In this document: in pieces, positions 8,666-17,617 of the stretch
Layout: the number at the start of each line of letters is the position of its first letter
Position numbering within the stretch: position 1 is the first letter of the stretch
Assembly (NCBI RefSeq): GCF_004363045.1
Contig: NZ_SNYJ01000002.1
Location: 342,020-406,019 of the forward strand
Origin: Aureibacillus halotolerans
Lineage (GTDB): Bacteria; Bacillota; Bacilli; Bacillales; DSM-28697
Length of the DNA stretch: 64,000 nucleotides
Direction: 5' to 3'
Position numbers and translations under genes: made by a program
The notes under the pieces: model-generated
Database searches by the model: none
What the model was told of the DNA's origin: nothing
What the model saw: only the letters and a program-made list of their open reading frames with translations

Positions 8666-9823
8666 ATGAAACAAGGAATCCACCAACTTACAATCGAAGA
8701 CGCACCGGCGCTTGTCGAATTATCACAATATGCATTTCAACGTCCACTAGGTGAAGAAGAAAAACATAAACGAATCAAAGAAACAAAGGCGCATGAGTTC
8801 TGGGGCTATTTTGATCAAGGCCACCTGGCATCGGTTGCCCGTATTCATCCTTTGAGTGTTTTTCTCGATGGTGAGCTAGTGAATATGGGTGGAATTGGCA
8901 ATGTGGCTACGTGGCCAGAATACCGTCGAAACCGTTATGTATCTCACTTGATTACTCACGTGTTAACACTCATGAAGCAAGAAGGCAATGTAGTGTCATT
9001 CCTCGCCCCGTTCTCGTTTCCGTTTTATCGGAGGTTTGGTTGGGAATCACTTGTCACAAGGAAGCATTATGAAATAAACAAGGACAACCTTCCCACATCT
9101 GTTTTTGTGACAAACTATCTCCTGAAGCGAATGGAGTCCCGCTTTTCAGAAGAGCTGCAGCACGTGTATACGGCCTATGCCAAACGATACAACAGCATGC
9201 TCAATAGGGAAAAGGCATGGTGGGAAAGAATATTTACTGCCGATAAAAAGTTACATGTGTATGGGGCGTTTACAACGGATGGGGTATGCAAAGGGTACAT
9301 GATTTATTCCATGCAGGAACGTCACCTTGACGTGTCAGAATTTGTAGCGCTTGATGAAGAGGCAAAAAAAACGTTATGGAATGTATTTAAACAACATGAT
9401 TCTATGGCAGACTCTGTAACGCTTCTGTTGCCTGAAGATGATCAAACGCCGTATGCATTTCGTCAGCAAGGCATTACGCAAACATTGAAGCCATACTTTA
9501 TGGGCAGAATTGTCGATGTCTTCCCATTTTTGCAAGCCTTTCCTTTCAAGCAAAACGAAGCTGAAATCTCTATTGAAATCACCGATGAGGTTGCTCCGTG
9601 GAACACAGGCACGTATGTGCTTTCAAAGGATGGAAACGTATCTCGATCTAACGCACAAGGGCAGCTGCAGTTTGATGTACAAACATTGGCAGCATTATGT
9701 CTTGCCAGTGTAAGTCCGGAGGTTTTATATAGAGAAGGGTGGATTAGTGGGGCGGCAACTGATGTGGCGACTTTAGCAGAGCGTCTGCCAACGTCAACTT
9801 CCTTTTTCTTGGACTTCTTTTAA
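8666..9823 (+). CDS. Eis-family GNAT N-acetyltransferase
   Basis: This 385-residue product matches the Eis architecture: an N-terminal GNAT domain with GNVATWPEYRRNRYVSHL as acetyl-CoA site, a second GNAT-like fold in the middle, and a C-terminal sterol-carrier-like domain. Relatives acetylate aminoglycosides or peptides, but many Bacillus members have no known substrate. It starts directly on the base after the preceding stop. No terminator follows on its own strand before the convergent ylbA terminator at 9937-9974, which may serve both. Confidence 0.88.
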   Translation: MKQGIHQLTIEDAPALVELSQYAFQRPLGEEEKHKRIKETKAHEFWGYFDQGHLASVARIHPLSVFLDGELVNMGGIGNVATWPEYRRNRYVSHLITHVLTLMKQEGNVVSFLAPFSFPFYRRFGWESLVTRKHYEINKDNLPTSVFVTNYLLKRMESRFSEELQHVYTAYAKRYNSMLNREKAWWERIFTADKKLHVYGAFTTDGVCKGYMIYSMQERHLDVSEFVALDEEAKKTLWNVFKQHDSMADSVTLLLPEDDQTPYAFRQQGITQTLKPYFMGRIVDVFPFLQAFPFKQNEAEISIEITDEVAPWNTGTYVLSKDGNVSRSNAQGQLQFDVQTLAALCLASVSPEVLYREGWISGAATDVATLAERLPTSTSFFLDFF

Positions 9824-9936
9824 AGATATTCACGCTTAATCTCTCTTCCAAAGACTTAGCGTTTGGGGATTATGTAGTGTAGCGCGCACCAAAGGGATGC
9901 TTGCCAATCTCATCTAGATGATGATGACAGACACAA

Positions 9937-9974
9937 AAAACACCGATCATAATAAAGCATCTGATCGGTGTTCT
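9937..9974. terminator. Terminator between the Eis-like gene and ylbA
   Basis: AACACCGATCA and TGATCGGTGTT form a perfect 11-bp stem. On the minus strand it is followed by TTTTTTGTG, so it mainly ends ylbA. On the plus strand the tail is CTTTG, weaker but usable. Confidence 0.85.
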
Positions 9975-9989
9975 TTGAGGCACAGTCCG

Positions 9990-10364
9990 TTATTGAATGG
10001 AAGCTGTGACGGCATCTAAAACCTGGTGTAGTTTATCCTTGCAATGACTTACAATTCCTGCTGGAAAATCTTCATTATCGTATTCGACACCGTGTGGGTA
10101 ATAATGGCGTCCTAAGTATGCAGCAGGCAAGAGCTGAATAATGGCATTGCCTTTATCTACATCACCTTCAGTTGCAAAGCCCTGAAGTCGCAAATAGTAG
10201 ACATTTCCTGCGGTCATATCTTCAAATTTAAAATCATATGTTACTCGTTCATAGTCCCACTGTCCTGCTCGAGTAAAGCCGATCTCATCCATTATGCCAT
10301 CCAAAATAGGGAGTGGCACTTGCTTGCCTTCGAATTCAAATTCACTAAATTTCACTTGTTTCAT
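9990..10364 (-). CDS. ylbA: YugN-like protein YlbA
   Basis: About 124 residues of the YugN-like family found in Bacilli, of unknown function. The sequence is soluble, mixed alpha/beta, with conserved patches GQWDYERVTYDF and YLGRHYYPHG. The start is uncertain. GAGGAGTG lies only two bases before ATG 10364, eleven before an in-frame GTG at 10355, and overlaps the furthest upstream ATG at 10376. The gene is in the ylb position but faces away from its neighbours. Confidence 0.85.
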   Translation of the reverse strand: MKQVKFSEFEFEGKQVPLPILDGIMDEIGFTRAGQWDYERVTYDFKFEDMTAGNVYYLRLQGFATEGDVDKGNAIIQLLPAAYLGRHYYPHGVEYDNEDFPAGIVSHCKDKLHQVLDAVTASIQ

Positions 10365-10536
10365 CACTCCTCGCATCCGTAAGCGTATTCTTTCCTATCA
10401 TAGTATGTTTAGACAAAAGATGCAATCATCCCTTGGAAAATCTAGCATGTTGTTTTCGCTTCTAATTGATATCAATGATGGCATGAATTTACAATGAATG
10501 CATAGTTTAATAGAAAGCTGATTTTTAGGAGGTCCA

Positions 10537-11580
10537 ATGAAACCAGGTCTATTTGTTCGTTTATTGCTTTGTGTATTGCTTGGCATCATTGTTTATTTTA
10601 TCGCCGTCCCACCTAATGAATACAATGTAAAGCTCGCTGACAAAGTGACGCCGCGCCACTCACTGGATAAATCTCAAAAATCAGCAGGGCTGTTTACGTT
10701 TATAGGAATGGCAGCTGATGAGGTCGAACGTCGATTGGGAACACCAAAACGAATCGACCCTAGTGCGTATCAATATGAGTGGTGGGTCTATGAAGATGAT
10801 GTCTCCTATCTCCTTGTAGGTGTCGAAGAGAAAGAAGTTGTCACGTTGTTTGTTTCAGGACGAAATTTTCCAACCGCCCCTTTTCATTTAGGAGCAAAAA
10901 GAGACAACATTGAGGCGCTATCAAAGATGAATGATACACTCTCTTTAACGAATGAATATGGCCATTTTCAATTTACTTTGTCAGAAGAAGACATGAGTGC
11001 AAAACCAATTGTGTCTTATAACGATCATTTTCTTCAGCTGTATTTCGATACAGAAACAGACCAACTGTCAAGCTTGCGTGTAATGACAGGTGAGATTGCA
11101 TTAAGACAGAGACCATATGCCATGACGTACCGAGGGGAGCTGCCTCAAGAAGAAGAAATCGCTCAAGAAGAGCAACGTCAGATAGATACGGCCAATGCAA
11201 CGCAAATCTTTGAAATGACCAACGTTCTACGAAAAAGATATGACAAGCTGCCCTTCAAATGGAATGAAGAGACGGCAAAGGTGGCAAAAAAGCATAGCAT
11301 CGATATGAAAACAGACAATTATTTTTCCCACGAGTCTCCGACCGCTGGCGATTTAGGCGATCGCTTGGCTACAGGAGATGTTCCATACAAGCTTGCAGGG
11401 GAAAACATCGCGTCCCAATACATTGATGGCCCTGCTGCGGTGGAAGGCTGGCTGAACAGCCCTGGTCATCGGGAAGCGCTGCTTCATGATAATTTTACAA
11501 GATTAGGCGTAGGGGTTTATTTCCGCTACTACACTCAAAATTTTGTACAAACATGGGCTGATGCCTCAGCGGCAGAATAA
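10537..11580 (+). CDS. ylbC: CAP-domain protein YlbC
   Basis: This 347-residue protein has one N-terminal membrane helix (about residues 6-24), so it is probably anchored outside the cell. A CAP-associated domain follows (about 50-190). The C-terminal CAP/SCP domain has HSIDMKTDNYFSHESP and the signature GENIASQY ... VEGWLNSPGHREALL ... GVGVYF. Its position matches B. subtilis ylbC (346 residues). Function is unknown. A clear TTAGGAGGTCC precedes ATG 10537. ylbB, which precedes it in B. subtilis, is missing here. Confidence 0.94.
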   Translation: MKPGLFVRLLLCVLLGIIVYFIAVPPNEYNVKLADKVTPRHSLDKSQKSAGLFTFIGMAADEVERRLGTPKRIDPSAYQYEWWVYEDDVSYLLVGVEEKEVVTLFVSGRNFPTAPFHLGAKRDNIEALSKMNDTLSLTNEYGHFQFTLSEEDMSAKPIVSYNDHFLQLYFDTETDQLSSLRVMTGEIALRQRPYAMTYRGELPQEEEIAQEEQRQIDTANATQIFEMTNVLRKRYDKLPFKWNEETAKVAKKHSIDMKTDNYFSHESPTAGDLGDRLATGDVPYKLAGENIASQYIDGPAAVEGWLNSPGHREALLHDNFTRLGVGVYFRYYTQNFVQTWADASAAE

Positions 11581-11662
11581 TTAGATATATCATTAAAATC
11601 TTATTTTCAAAAGGGAAAACGCATTATTTGTCGAAATGACATGAAAAGGAGGTTATTTACCA

Positions 11663-12661
11663 TTGAAAATTGCAATTGTAGGGGCTGGGACAATGGGAAA
11701 CGTCCATGCCCAAGCCTATTCACAAATGGATGAAGTATCCGTTATTGGTGTGTTCGATACAGACCCACTTAAAAGAACTGTTGCTGAAGCGAATGGTCAT
11801 GCGTTTTTTCATTCTTTCGAAGAGCTTTTAGCTGCACAGCCAGACGTTGTTGATGTTTGTGTCCCAACAGATGTGCACAAAAAATATGTTCTTCAAGCGG
11901 CTAGGGCAAAAAAACATATTATATGCGAAAAGCCAATTGCCCGGACGTTAGAAGATGCGATAGAAATGAAGAACGTGTGCGATGAAGAAGGTGTATCCCT
12001 CTATATTGGTCAAGTGGTTCGCTTTTTTCCAGAGTATGCTGCTGCAAAGGCAAGTGTCGTTCGTGAACGAATTGGCAATCCAGGAACTTCAAGACTAAAA
12101 CGTTGCGGGTCCTATCCAAATGGCCACGACGACTGGTACGGAAATGATGCACGTAGTGGCTCCGTATTTTTGGATGTCTGCATTCATGACATTGATTTTA
12201 TGTGTTGGCTATACGGGGATGTGGAAAGGGTCTATGCGAAAGGGTTCAAGAATACCCCTGATGGCGCATACGTACATGGAAGTATTTCACTTCGTTTTAC
12301 ATCCGGAGCCATTGCGCAAATCGAAGGGTCTTGGGCATATCCGTCGGGCTTCTTAACTGAATTCGATATTGCTGGGACGAGCGGCATTCTTGAGTTTTCA
12401 AGTGAACAAACAAAGCCATTGCAGACAATGTTTAAAGAAACGTTGAGTAAAGAAGGCCAGCCACGCGTACAAGTGCCTTCGAGTCCTACAAATGAGAGCC
12501 CGTATGCGATTGAATTGCGCCATTTTCTTGACTGCTTAAGAGGGGATGCGCAGCCTATCGTCCCAACAGATGAAGCGATCTACGCATTGCGTATCGCACT
12601 TGCTGCGCGGAAGTCTGCTGAGACGAACGAAGTCATTGAGATAGGAGGACACAACGAATGA
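11663..12661 (+). CDS. Gfo/Idh/MocA-family oxidoreductase, first of a pair
   Basis: A 332-residue NAD(P)-dependent dehydrogenase of the inositol/glucose-fructose oxidoreductase family. The Rossmann motif GAGTMGNVHAQAY is at the N-terminus, the catalytic-site ICEKPIA lies near residue 90, and the C-terminal domain has the GSVFLDVCIHDIDFM stretch with the conserved Asp/His. The substrate (a sugar or cyclitol) cannot be read from sequence. Start TTG 11663 follows AAAGGAGG. It overlaps the next gene by four bases and is absent from the B. subtilis ylb order. Confidence 0.92.
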   Translation: MKIAIVGAGTMGNVHAQAYSQMDEVSVIGVFDTDPLKRTVAEANGHAFFHSFEELLAAQPDVVDVCVPTDVHKKYVLQAARAKKHIICEKPIARTLEDAIEMKNVCDEEGVSLYIGQVVRFFPEYAAAKASVVRERIGNPGTSRLKRCGSYPNGHDDWYGNDARSGSVFLDVCIHDIDFMCWLYGDVERVYAKGFKNTPDGAYVHGSISLRFTSGAIAQIEGSWAYPSGFLTEFDIAGTSGILEFSSEQTKPLQTMFKETLSKEGQPRVQVPSSPTNESPYAIELRHFLDCLRGDAQPIVPTDEAIYALRIALAARKSAETNEVIEIGGHNE

Positions 12662-13638
12662 TTCGAGTAGGAATGATTAGTTTTGCTCACATGCACGCAC
12701 ACAGTTATGCTCAAGCGGTGACGGCATTTGCTAACGCTGAGTTGATCGGCATTTCTGATCCTGACAAATCAAGAGGAGAGGAAACTGCTCGTACGTACAA
12801 CACTTTATATGAGTCGTCTGTTGATGATTTACTTTCAAAAGTAGATGCCGTTGTGATTTGTAGTGAAAACGCTCACCATAAAGCCGATGTTCTCGCTGCA
12901 GCAGCAAAGGGGGTTCACGTTCTTTGCGAAAAACCGCTTGCAACGTCAGTAAAGGATGCTGAAGAGATGATTACGGCGTGTGAAAATGCAGGTGTCATTT
13001 TACAGACAGCATTCCCTGTGCGCTTCAATCCTCCTGTTCAACAACTCAAGGCATTAATCGACCGAGGAGATTTAGGTCAAATCAGGGCGATTCATGGAAC
13101 AAACAGAGGAACGAATCCAGGGGGATGGTTCATTGACCCGTCGCTTTCTGGTGGCGGTGCGGTATTGGATCACACAGTGCATGTCGTCGATTTAATGCGT
13201 TGGATGCTCCAATCGGAGGTTCAGGAGGTGTATGCCGAAGTCGGTCAACAATTCGGTACGACAACGGCAGATGATTGTGGACTTTTAAGCTTTTCTTTTC
13301 AAAATGGAACGATTGCAACACTTGATCCTAGCTGGTCAAGAAATCGTACATTTCCAACGTGGGGTGACGTCACAATGGATGTGATTGGCTCGGATGGAAT
13401 GACTCGACTCGACGCCATGAAACAACATATTATGCTCTACAGCGATGTTGAAAACGCTGTTTCTCAACTCAGTTGTGCAGATAATCACGACATAGGTTTA
13501 ATGAAGGATTTTCTTGATAGCGTAGCTGCAAATCGACAACCAAGCATTACTGGAACAGATGGATTAAAGGCAATGCAAGTTGCTTTAGCTGCCTACGAAT
13601 CATTCCAGCGCAAACAACCAGTCACCATTCATCATTGA
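12658..13638 (+). CDS. Gfo/Idh/MocA-family oxidoreductase, second of a pair
   Basis: A 326-residue relative of the preceding enzyme, with CEKPLATSV as catalytic-site motif and GGGAVLDHTVHVVDLM in the C-terminal domain. Its N-terminal nucleotide loop is unusual (GMISFAHMHAHSY) and lacks the classical GxGxxG, replacing it with FAHMH. That type is known in the family. ATG 12658 overlaps the upstream stop (ATGA), with TAGGAGG in front, so the pair is translated as an operon. A terminator follows at 13653-13695. Confidence 0.92.
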   Translation: MIRVGMISFAHMHAHSYAQAVTAFANAELIGISDPDKSRGEETARTYNTLYESSVDDLLSKVDAVVICSENAHHKADVLAAAAKGVHVLCEKPLATSVKDAEEMITACENAGVILQTAFPVRFNPPVQQLKALIDRGDLGQIRAIHGTNRGTNPGGWFIDPSLSGGGAVLDHTVHVVDLMRWMLQSEVQEVYAEVGQQFGTTTADDCGLLSFSFQNGTIATLDPSWSRNRTFPTWGDVTMDVIGSDGMTRLDAMKQHIMLYSDVENAVSQLSCADNHDIGLMKDFLDSVAANRQPSITGTDGLKAMQVALAAYESFQRKQPVTIHH

Positions 13639-13652
13639 TACAAAAGATGCAG

Positions 13653-13695
13653 AAACCGTTCACTTGATATGAGATCAAGAGAGCGGTTTTCTTTA
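13653..13695 (+). terminator. Terminator after the oxidoreductase pair
   Basis: Stacked stems AAACCGTTC/GAGCGGTTT and CTTGAT/ATCAAG close a five-base loop, followed by TTTTCTTTAT. Confidence 0.85.
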
Positions 13696-13707
13696 TAGAA
13701 TAGTTTG

Positions 13708-13905
13708 GAAACACGATGAGGTCTTCGAATCGATGTTGCTCTTTAGGGTGCAAAGAAATTACGGTCGCTTCGTCAAAATACTTCGCTTTCCGCGGGCACG
13801 GCTTCAACTTCCTCGGAGTCTTGCTTTCCTGCGGGATCTTCAGCTCGCGCTGTTCCCGAAAGCAAGCGTATGGCAGCTTGTTTTAAAGCAACCACTAACA
13901 TCATA
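13708..13905 (+). repeat. Structured dispersed repeat, copy A (degenerate)
   Basis: It carries the left module (ACACGATGAGGTCTTCGAA...), the GTCAAAATAC arm at 13772-13781 and the core CGCTTTCCGCGGGCACGGC...GCGGGATCTTCAGCTCGCGC. The inner hairpin is damaged (CCTCGGAGTCTTGCTTTCC) and the right arm is replaced by GTATGGCAGCTTGT, a tail shared with the partial copy at 46540-46700. It looks like a decayed or recombined copy. Confidence 0.8.
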
Positions 13906-13986
13906 GAAGAACAGCTTTATGAAATGAAGATTTCCTATTATTTAAAAGTTGCTTAGTGTGGTTAAATTTACGCAATCAATAAGTGG

Positions 13987-14049
13987 AGCGCCTTTTTAGT
14001 TAGTGATTTTCGACAATCTCACTAACCAAACGAAGGGTGCTTTTTTTTG
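13987..14049 (+). terminator. Orphan terminator-like hairpin
   Basis: AGCGCC pairs with GGGTGCT outside an inner TTAGTGA/TCACTAA stem, then eight Ts. No gene reads into it except by read-through of the terminator at 13653-13695. It could end a transcript of the repeat just upstream. Confidence 0.55.
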
Positions 14050-14267
14050 ATGATCGCTAGTTGCGTCCAAAAGAAACCACATGTTAAGAAAATCTTTATA
14101 CTACAAAACGCCATTGGAGTGGACAATCTGTCAAGCCTAAGTTGACAAAGGGATTAATTAAGACCGTTGTGAGCGTGTTTTCAGATAGCATTTTGGCAAG
14201 GAAAAGATGCACACATTCGGGCATCTGCGGATAGACTATAGCAAATAGGAACAAGGGGGAGAGTCCA

Positions 14268-14663
14268 TTGACTTCAAAAGAAGAAACCATTCATTCATTC
14301 AAAACCTTTATTAAATCGCACCCAGGGCTTGGCGATGAGGTGAAAAGAAAAAAACAGACATGGCAGCAAATTTTTGAAAATTGGTATTTGTTAGGGGAAG
14401 ACGATGAGTTGTGGGCATCTTATCGAACAACAAAAAAATCAGCATCAAAAACAGATTATTCGGACATGATGCAACAAGCGCTCTCATTTCTGAAAAATTT
14501 AGATCCAGATGAAGTGCAAAAGCAAATCACTTCTGTGAGCTCTGCGATCGACACACTGCAAAACGTCATTAAGCAGTTTCAATCGAATAAAGAAACGTCA
14601 CGGTTGCCCGTTAAAGTTGGAGGAGAAGAACCATTTGAAGCGCGACGTTTTGGCAGGGATTGA
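14268..14663 (+). CDS. ylbD: YlbD-like spore coat-associated protein
   Basis: A 131-residue soluble, helix-rich protein of the YlbD family, described as a putative coat protein. It has the family N-terminus IHSFKTFIKSHPGLGDEVK and WQQIFENWYLLGEDD. A heptad-like stretch follows (ALSFLKNLDPDEVQKQITS). TTG 14268 is preceded by GGGGGAGAG. ylbE follows with three bases between the ylbD stop and its ATG. Confidence 0.9.
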   Translation: MTSKEETIHSFKTFIKSHPGLGDEVKRKKQTWQQIFENWYLLGEDDELWASYRTTKKSASKTDYSDMMQQALSFLKNLDPDEVQKQITSVSSAIDTLQNVIKQFQSNKETSRLPVKVGGEEPFEARRFGRD

Positions 14664-14666
14664 TTG

Positions 14667-14909
14667 ATGCGTCCTGAGATCACAAGCTGGTTGGAAGCGA
14701 ACCCTGATTTAGCCTTTTACCTTCACCGCAATCCTACTTGGTACAGTACACTTTCCAGGCATCCTGAGCAATGGAAGCAATTTAAGCAATCAGCAGATGA
14801 ATTTTATCAACGAACACTTCCACATAAAGTGAAGCGTGTTGAACAGCAGCTGGGCTTTGCATCCATGTTCTTTTCTATGATGCAACAAGCTGAAGGGCAA
14901 GATGAATAA
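14667..14909 (+). CDS. ylbE: YlbE-like protein
   Basis: An 80-residue protein of the YlbE family with the conserved start RPEITSWLEANPDLAFYLHRNPTWY and a proline/histidine-containing middle. Function is unknown; the family always follows ylbD. ATG 14667 gives the better spacing to GCAGGG; TTG 14664 directly after the ylbD stop is the alternative. Confidence 0.9.
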   Translation: MRPEITSWLEANPDLAFYLHRNPTWYSTLSRHPEQWKQFKQSADEFYQRTLPHKVKRVEQQLGFASMFFSMMQQAEGQDE

Positions 14910-15168
14910 GTCTCTGCAGCCGGTCAATGTGCGATTTGGCATTCAGTGGTTTAACCAGCCGGCTGTTAGGGAATATTTAACCAGACCCAATTTGTGAAAA
15001 TTGTCGAATAATCTTAATGCCAGCCAAGACAAATGTCTACATACATCTGCTTTTGCTTGCTTACTTGCTTGTGTGTAAATGCAGATGAGAATCACCATTG
15101 TTTGCTGTGTAAGAAAGATGGACAACATATGAGGGGTATTTTTTGCGCTAAATAAAAAAGGAGGGATA
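14910..15168 (+). promoter_or_regulatory. Upstream region of the osmoprotectant ABC operon
   Basis: The gap contains CATCTGC / GCAGATG (15044-15050 and 15081-15087) flanking CTTG-rich repeats. TTGCTT lies 17 bases before TAAATG inside that loop, a possible sigma-A promoter with a weak -10. The inverted repeat around it would suit a repressor such as a GbsR/OpcR type, but that is inference. Confidence 0.35.
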
Positions 15169-15834
15169 ATGTTGAATGATTGGATTCGTTTTTTAGAAAT
15201 AAACTATACCCGAATCATTGAACTGACGTTTCAGCATGCGCAACTTGTTGGCCTCGCCATCATTGTCGCTCTAATTATCGGGGTTCCATTAGGGATTTAC
15301 CTGACAACAAATGAGCATTTGGCTGGGACCATTTTGCAGCTGGCATCTGTTTTTTTAACAATTCCTAGTATTGCATTATTTGGAGTGATGATGCCGCTTT
15401 TTTCGTTAATTAATCAAGGCATTGGGTTCTTGCCAGCATTTGTTGCGCTTGTTCTTTATTCACAGCTCCCGATTCTCCGCAATACGTATACGGCGATTAA
15501 AAATGTTAGTCCGGAAATGCGAGACGCGGCCATCGGAATGGGGATGAAAACACACCAACGTTTGCTTCGCGTGGAAATTCCGAATGCAATGCCGTTGATT
15601 ATGGCTGGTGTTCGAACTGCTGTTGTGTTAAACATCGGCATTGGTGCGATTGCGGCTTACATAGGTGCAGGGGGTCTTGGGGTTTTAATCACCCAAGGAA
15701 TTGGACGAGGGGATACATACTTAATCATTAGCGGCTCACTTGCTATCGCACTATTAGCTATTATTGCAGATGTCATTCTGTTGCTAGTGCAAAAGAAATT
15801 TACGAACAAAGCCGTAGCGATTGCAAATGAATAG
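15169..15834 (+). CDS. Osmoprotectant-type ABC transporter permease 1
   Basis: A 221-residue membrane protein of the OpuCB/ProW family, with five or six helices and the ATPase-contact EAA loop MRDAAIGMGMKTHQRLLRVEIPNAMPLI. It probably imports glycine betaine, choline, carnitine or a related compatible solute. ATG 15169 follows AAAGGAGGG. It is the first gene of a four-gene operon arranged permease-ATPase-permease-binding protein, unlike the ATPase-first order of B. subtilis opuB/opuC. Confidence 0.92.
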   Translation: MLNDWIRFLEINYTRIIELTFQHAQLVGLAIIVALIIGVPLGIYLTTNEHLAGTILQLASVFLTIPSIALFGVMMPLFSLINQGIGFLPAFVALVLYSQLPILRNTYTAIKNVSPEMRDAAIGMGMKTHQRLLRVEIPNAMPLIMAGVRTAVVLNIGIGAIAAYIGAGGLGVLITQGIGRGDTYLIISGSLAIALLAIIADVILLLVQKKFTNKAVAIANE

Positions 15835-15851
15835 AGAAAAGGGGATCTGCC

Positions 15852-16850
15852 ATGATTACATTTGATCACGTGTCAAAAATTTATGATGGAAATGTCACTG
15901 CAGTAAAGGATGTTAACTTCACTGTTGAAAAAGGTGATATCGTTGTGCTTCTTGGACCATCAGGGTGTGGGAAAACGACACTACTTCGGATGGTGAATCG
16001 CCTAGAATCGATTACAAAAGGAACGATACGCATTAATGACAAGTCGACAATGGATTTGGATGCCATTGAGTTGCGAAGAAATATAGGCTATGTCATCCAA
16101 AGCAATGGATTGTTCCCTAACATGACGATTGAGGACAATGTCATGATTGTGCCAGATTTGTTAGGCTGGGACAAGCAGAAAAAAAGGAAACGCTATAATG
16201 AATTGATGGACTTGATCGGCTTGGATGGAGAGGAGTACCGCAAGCGCTATCCGTTAGAATTATCTGGCGGTCAACAACAGCGCATTGGGGTCGTGCGAGC
16301 TCTAGCCGCTGATCCACCTGTCATGTTAATGGACGAGCCGTTTGGGGCACTTGACCCAATCATTCGTGAAAAGATACAAGATGAATTTTTGCAAATTCAA
16401 AAAGAAGTGCAAAAAACGATATTGTTTGTGAGTCATGATATTGATGAAGCCGTGCGGATGGCTGACAAGATCGTATTAATGAAAGACGGCGAAATTATGC
16501 AATTTGACAAGCCTTCAGAGCTATTGACGCATCCGAGCAATGCGTTCGTATCACAGTTCTTTGGCAAGGACAGGGCATTAAAAAGTCTTAGCCTTCATAC
16601 CGTGCAGGAGCTTAAGGACAACATCGGGCTTGTCCATTTTGATGAAGCCATCTTAGATACAAAAACGATTAAAGTGAATCAAGACCTTCGAAATACGCTT
16701 TCCATGCTCTTAAATCAGGAAGCGGATCAGGTCATTGTTGAAAGCATGGAAGGAGAAAAGCTTGGCGCTGTAACAATAGATCTCGTCCAGCAATATCTCC
16801 ATTACGAAATAAAAGGAATGGCGTCGGGTTCAACCGTTGAGAAAGGGTGA
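15852..16850 (+). CDS. Osmoprotectant-type ABC transporter ATPase
   Basis: A 332-residue energy subunit of the OpuCA/ProV class. Walker A is GPSGCGKTT (about residues 36-44), the ABC signature is LSGGQQQRIG, Walker B is VMLMDEPFGALDP, and the switch His lies in FVSHDIDEAV. A C-terminal region of about 90 residues resembles the regulatory CBS-type tail of these ATPases, here short. AAAAGGGG lies upstream of ATG 15852. It is flanked by its two permeases. Confidence 0.94.
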   Translation: MITFDHVSKIYDGNVTAVKDVNFTVEKGDIVVLLGPSGCGKTTLLRMVNRLESITKGTIRINDKSTMDLDAIELRRNIGYVIQSNGLFPNMTIEDNVMIVPDLLGWDKQKKRKRYNELMDLIGLDGEEYRKRYPLELSGGQQQRIGVVRALAADPPVMLMDEPFGALDPIIREKIQDEFLQIQKEVQKTILFVSHDIDEAVRMADKIVLMKDGEIMQFDKPSELLTHPSNAFVSQFFGKDRALKSLSLHTVQELKDNIGLVHFDEAILDTKTIKVNQDLRNTLSMLLNQEADQVIVESMEGEKLGAVTIDLVQQYLHYEIKGMASGSTVEKG

Positions 16851-16854
16851 GTAG

Positions 16855-17592
16855 ATGAACACAAAAAAAGTAGTTGCCATCATTGTTCGTGTGATTCTCT
16901 ACGCCATTCTTGCAATTTTGTTCGCTTTGGCGCTTTACAACAACTATTTCGGCGTGATTTTTACTGAATCGATTCGATTTTCAATACTACTCGTTCAGCA
17001 TCTCCAGCTTGTTGCCATTTCTTCCGTTCTAGCGGTTGTGGTTGCATTGCCGGTTGGGATTCTTATCACTAGAAAGCGTATTCGCAAGGCTGAATGGGCG
17101 GTTTCTAACATTGCAACCTTTGGACAAACGATCCCTAGCTTAGCCGTGTTGGCGCTTATGATGAGTGTTTTAGGGATTGGTTTACAGACAGCAGTGTTTG
17201 CCTTGTTTGTGTATTCATTGCTTCCGATCTACAGAAATACGGTTGCTGGCATTGATTCCATTGACAAAAATTTAATTGATGCCGCAAAAGGTATGGGAAT
17301 GACGTCTACGCAAATTCTGTTCAGAATTGAATTGCCAAATGCAGCGTCTTCTATTATGGCAGGGATTCGAACGGCGATTGTTTTAAATATCGGTACTGCT
17401 GCCCTTGCCTATGTGGTAGGCGGTGGTGGACTAGGTGTGTGGATATTTACGGGTATCCGTCTGTTTGACAACAGCTATCTTATCTCTGGTGCATTGCCCG
17501 TTATTTTAATGGCTGTGCTCGTTGATTTATTATTACGTTGGCTTGAAAAGGTCGTTGTTCCACAAGGGGCAAAGCAGACAACAGACGCCTAA
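16855..17592 (+). CDS. Osmoprotectant-type ABC transporter permease 2
   Basis: A 245-residue permease, a paralogue of the first, with one extra N-terminal helix (VAIIVRVILYAILAILFAL) and the EAA loop LIDAAKGMGMTSTQILFRIELPNA. ATG 16855 lies four bases after the ATPase stop, with GAAAGGGTGAG as ribosome site. It should form a heterodimeric channel with permease 1. Confidence 0.92.
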   Translation: MNTKKVVAIIVRVILYAILAILFALALYNNYFGVIFTESIRFSILLVQHLQLVAISSVLAVVVALPVGILITRKRIRKAEWAVSNIATFGQTIPSLAVLALMMSVLGIGLQTAVFALFVYSLLPIYRNTVAGIDSIDKNLIDAAKGMGMTSTQILFRIELPNAASSIMAGIRTAIVLNIGTAALAYVVGGGGLGVWIFTGIRLFDNSYLISGALPVILMAVLVDLLLRWLEKVVVPQGAKQTTDA

Positions 17593-17617
17593 AACTGATG
17601 AGGGGAGTTGTTTTGAC

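Larger units (their letters stand above)
13696..14267. other. Repeat-containing gap before ylbD
   Basis: This 570-base interval holds a copy of the structured repeat (13708-13905) and an orphan terminator-like hairpin (13987-14049). From 14050 to 14267 I see only the ylbD upstream region, ending in the GGGGGAGAG ribosome site. No credible gene. Confidence 0.6.
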
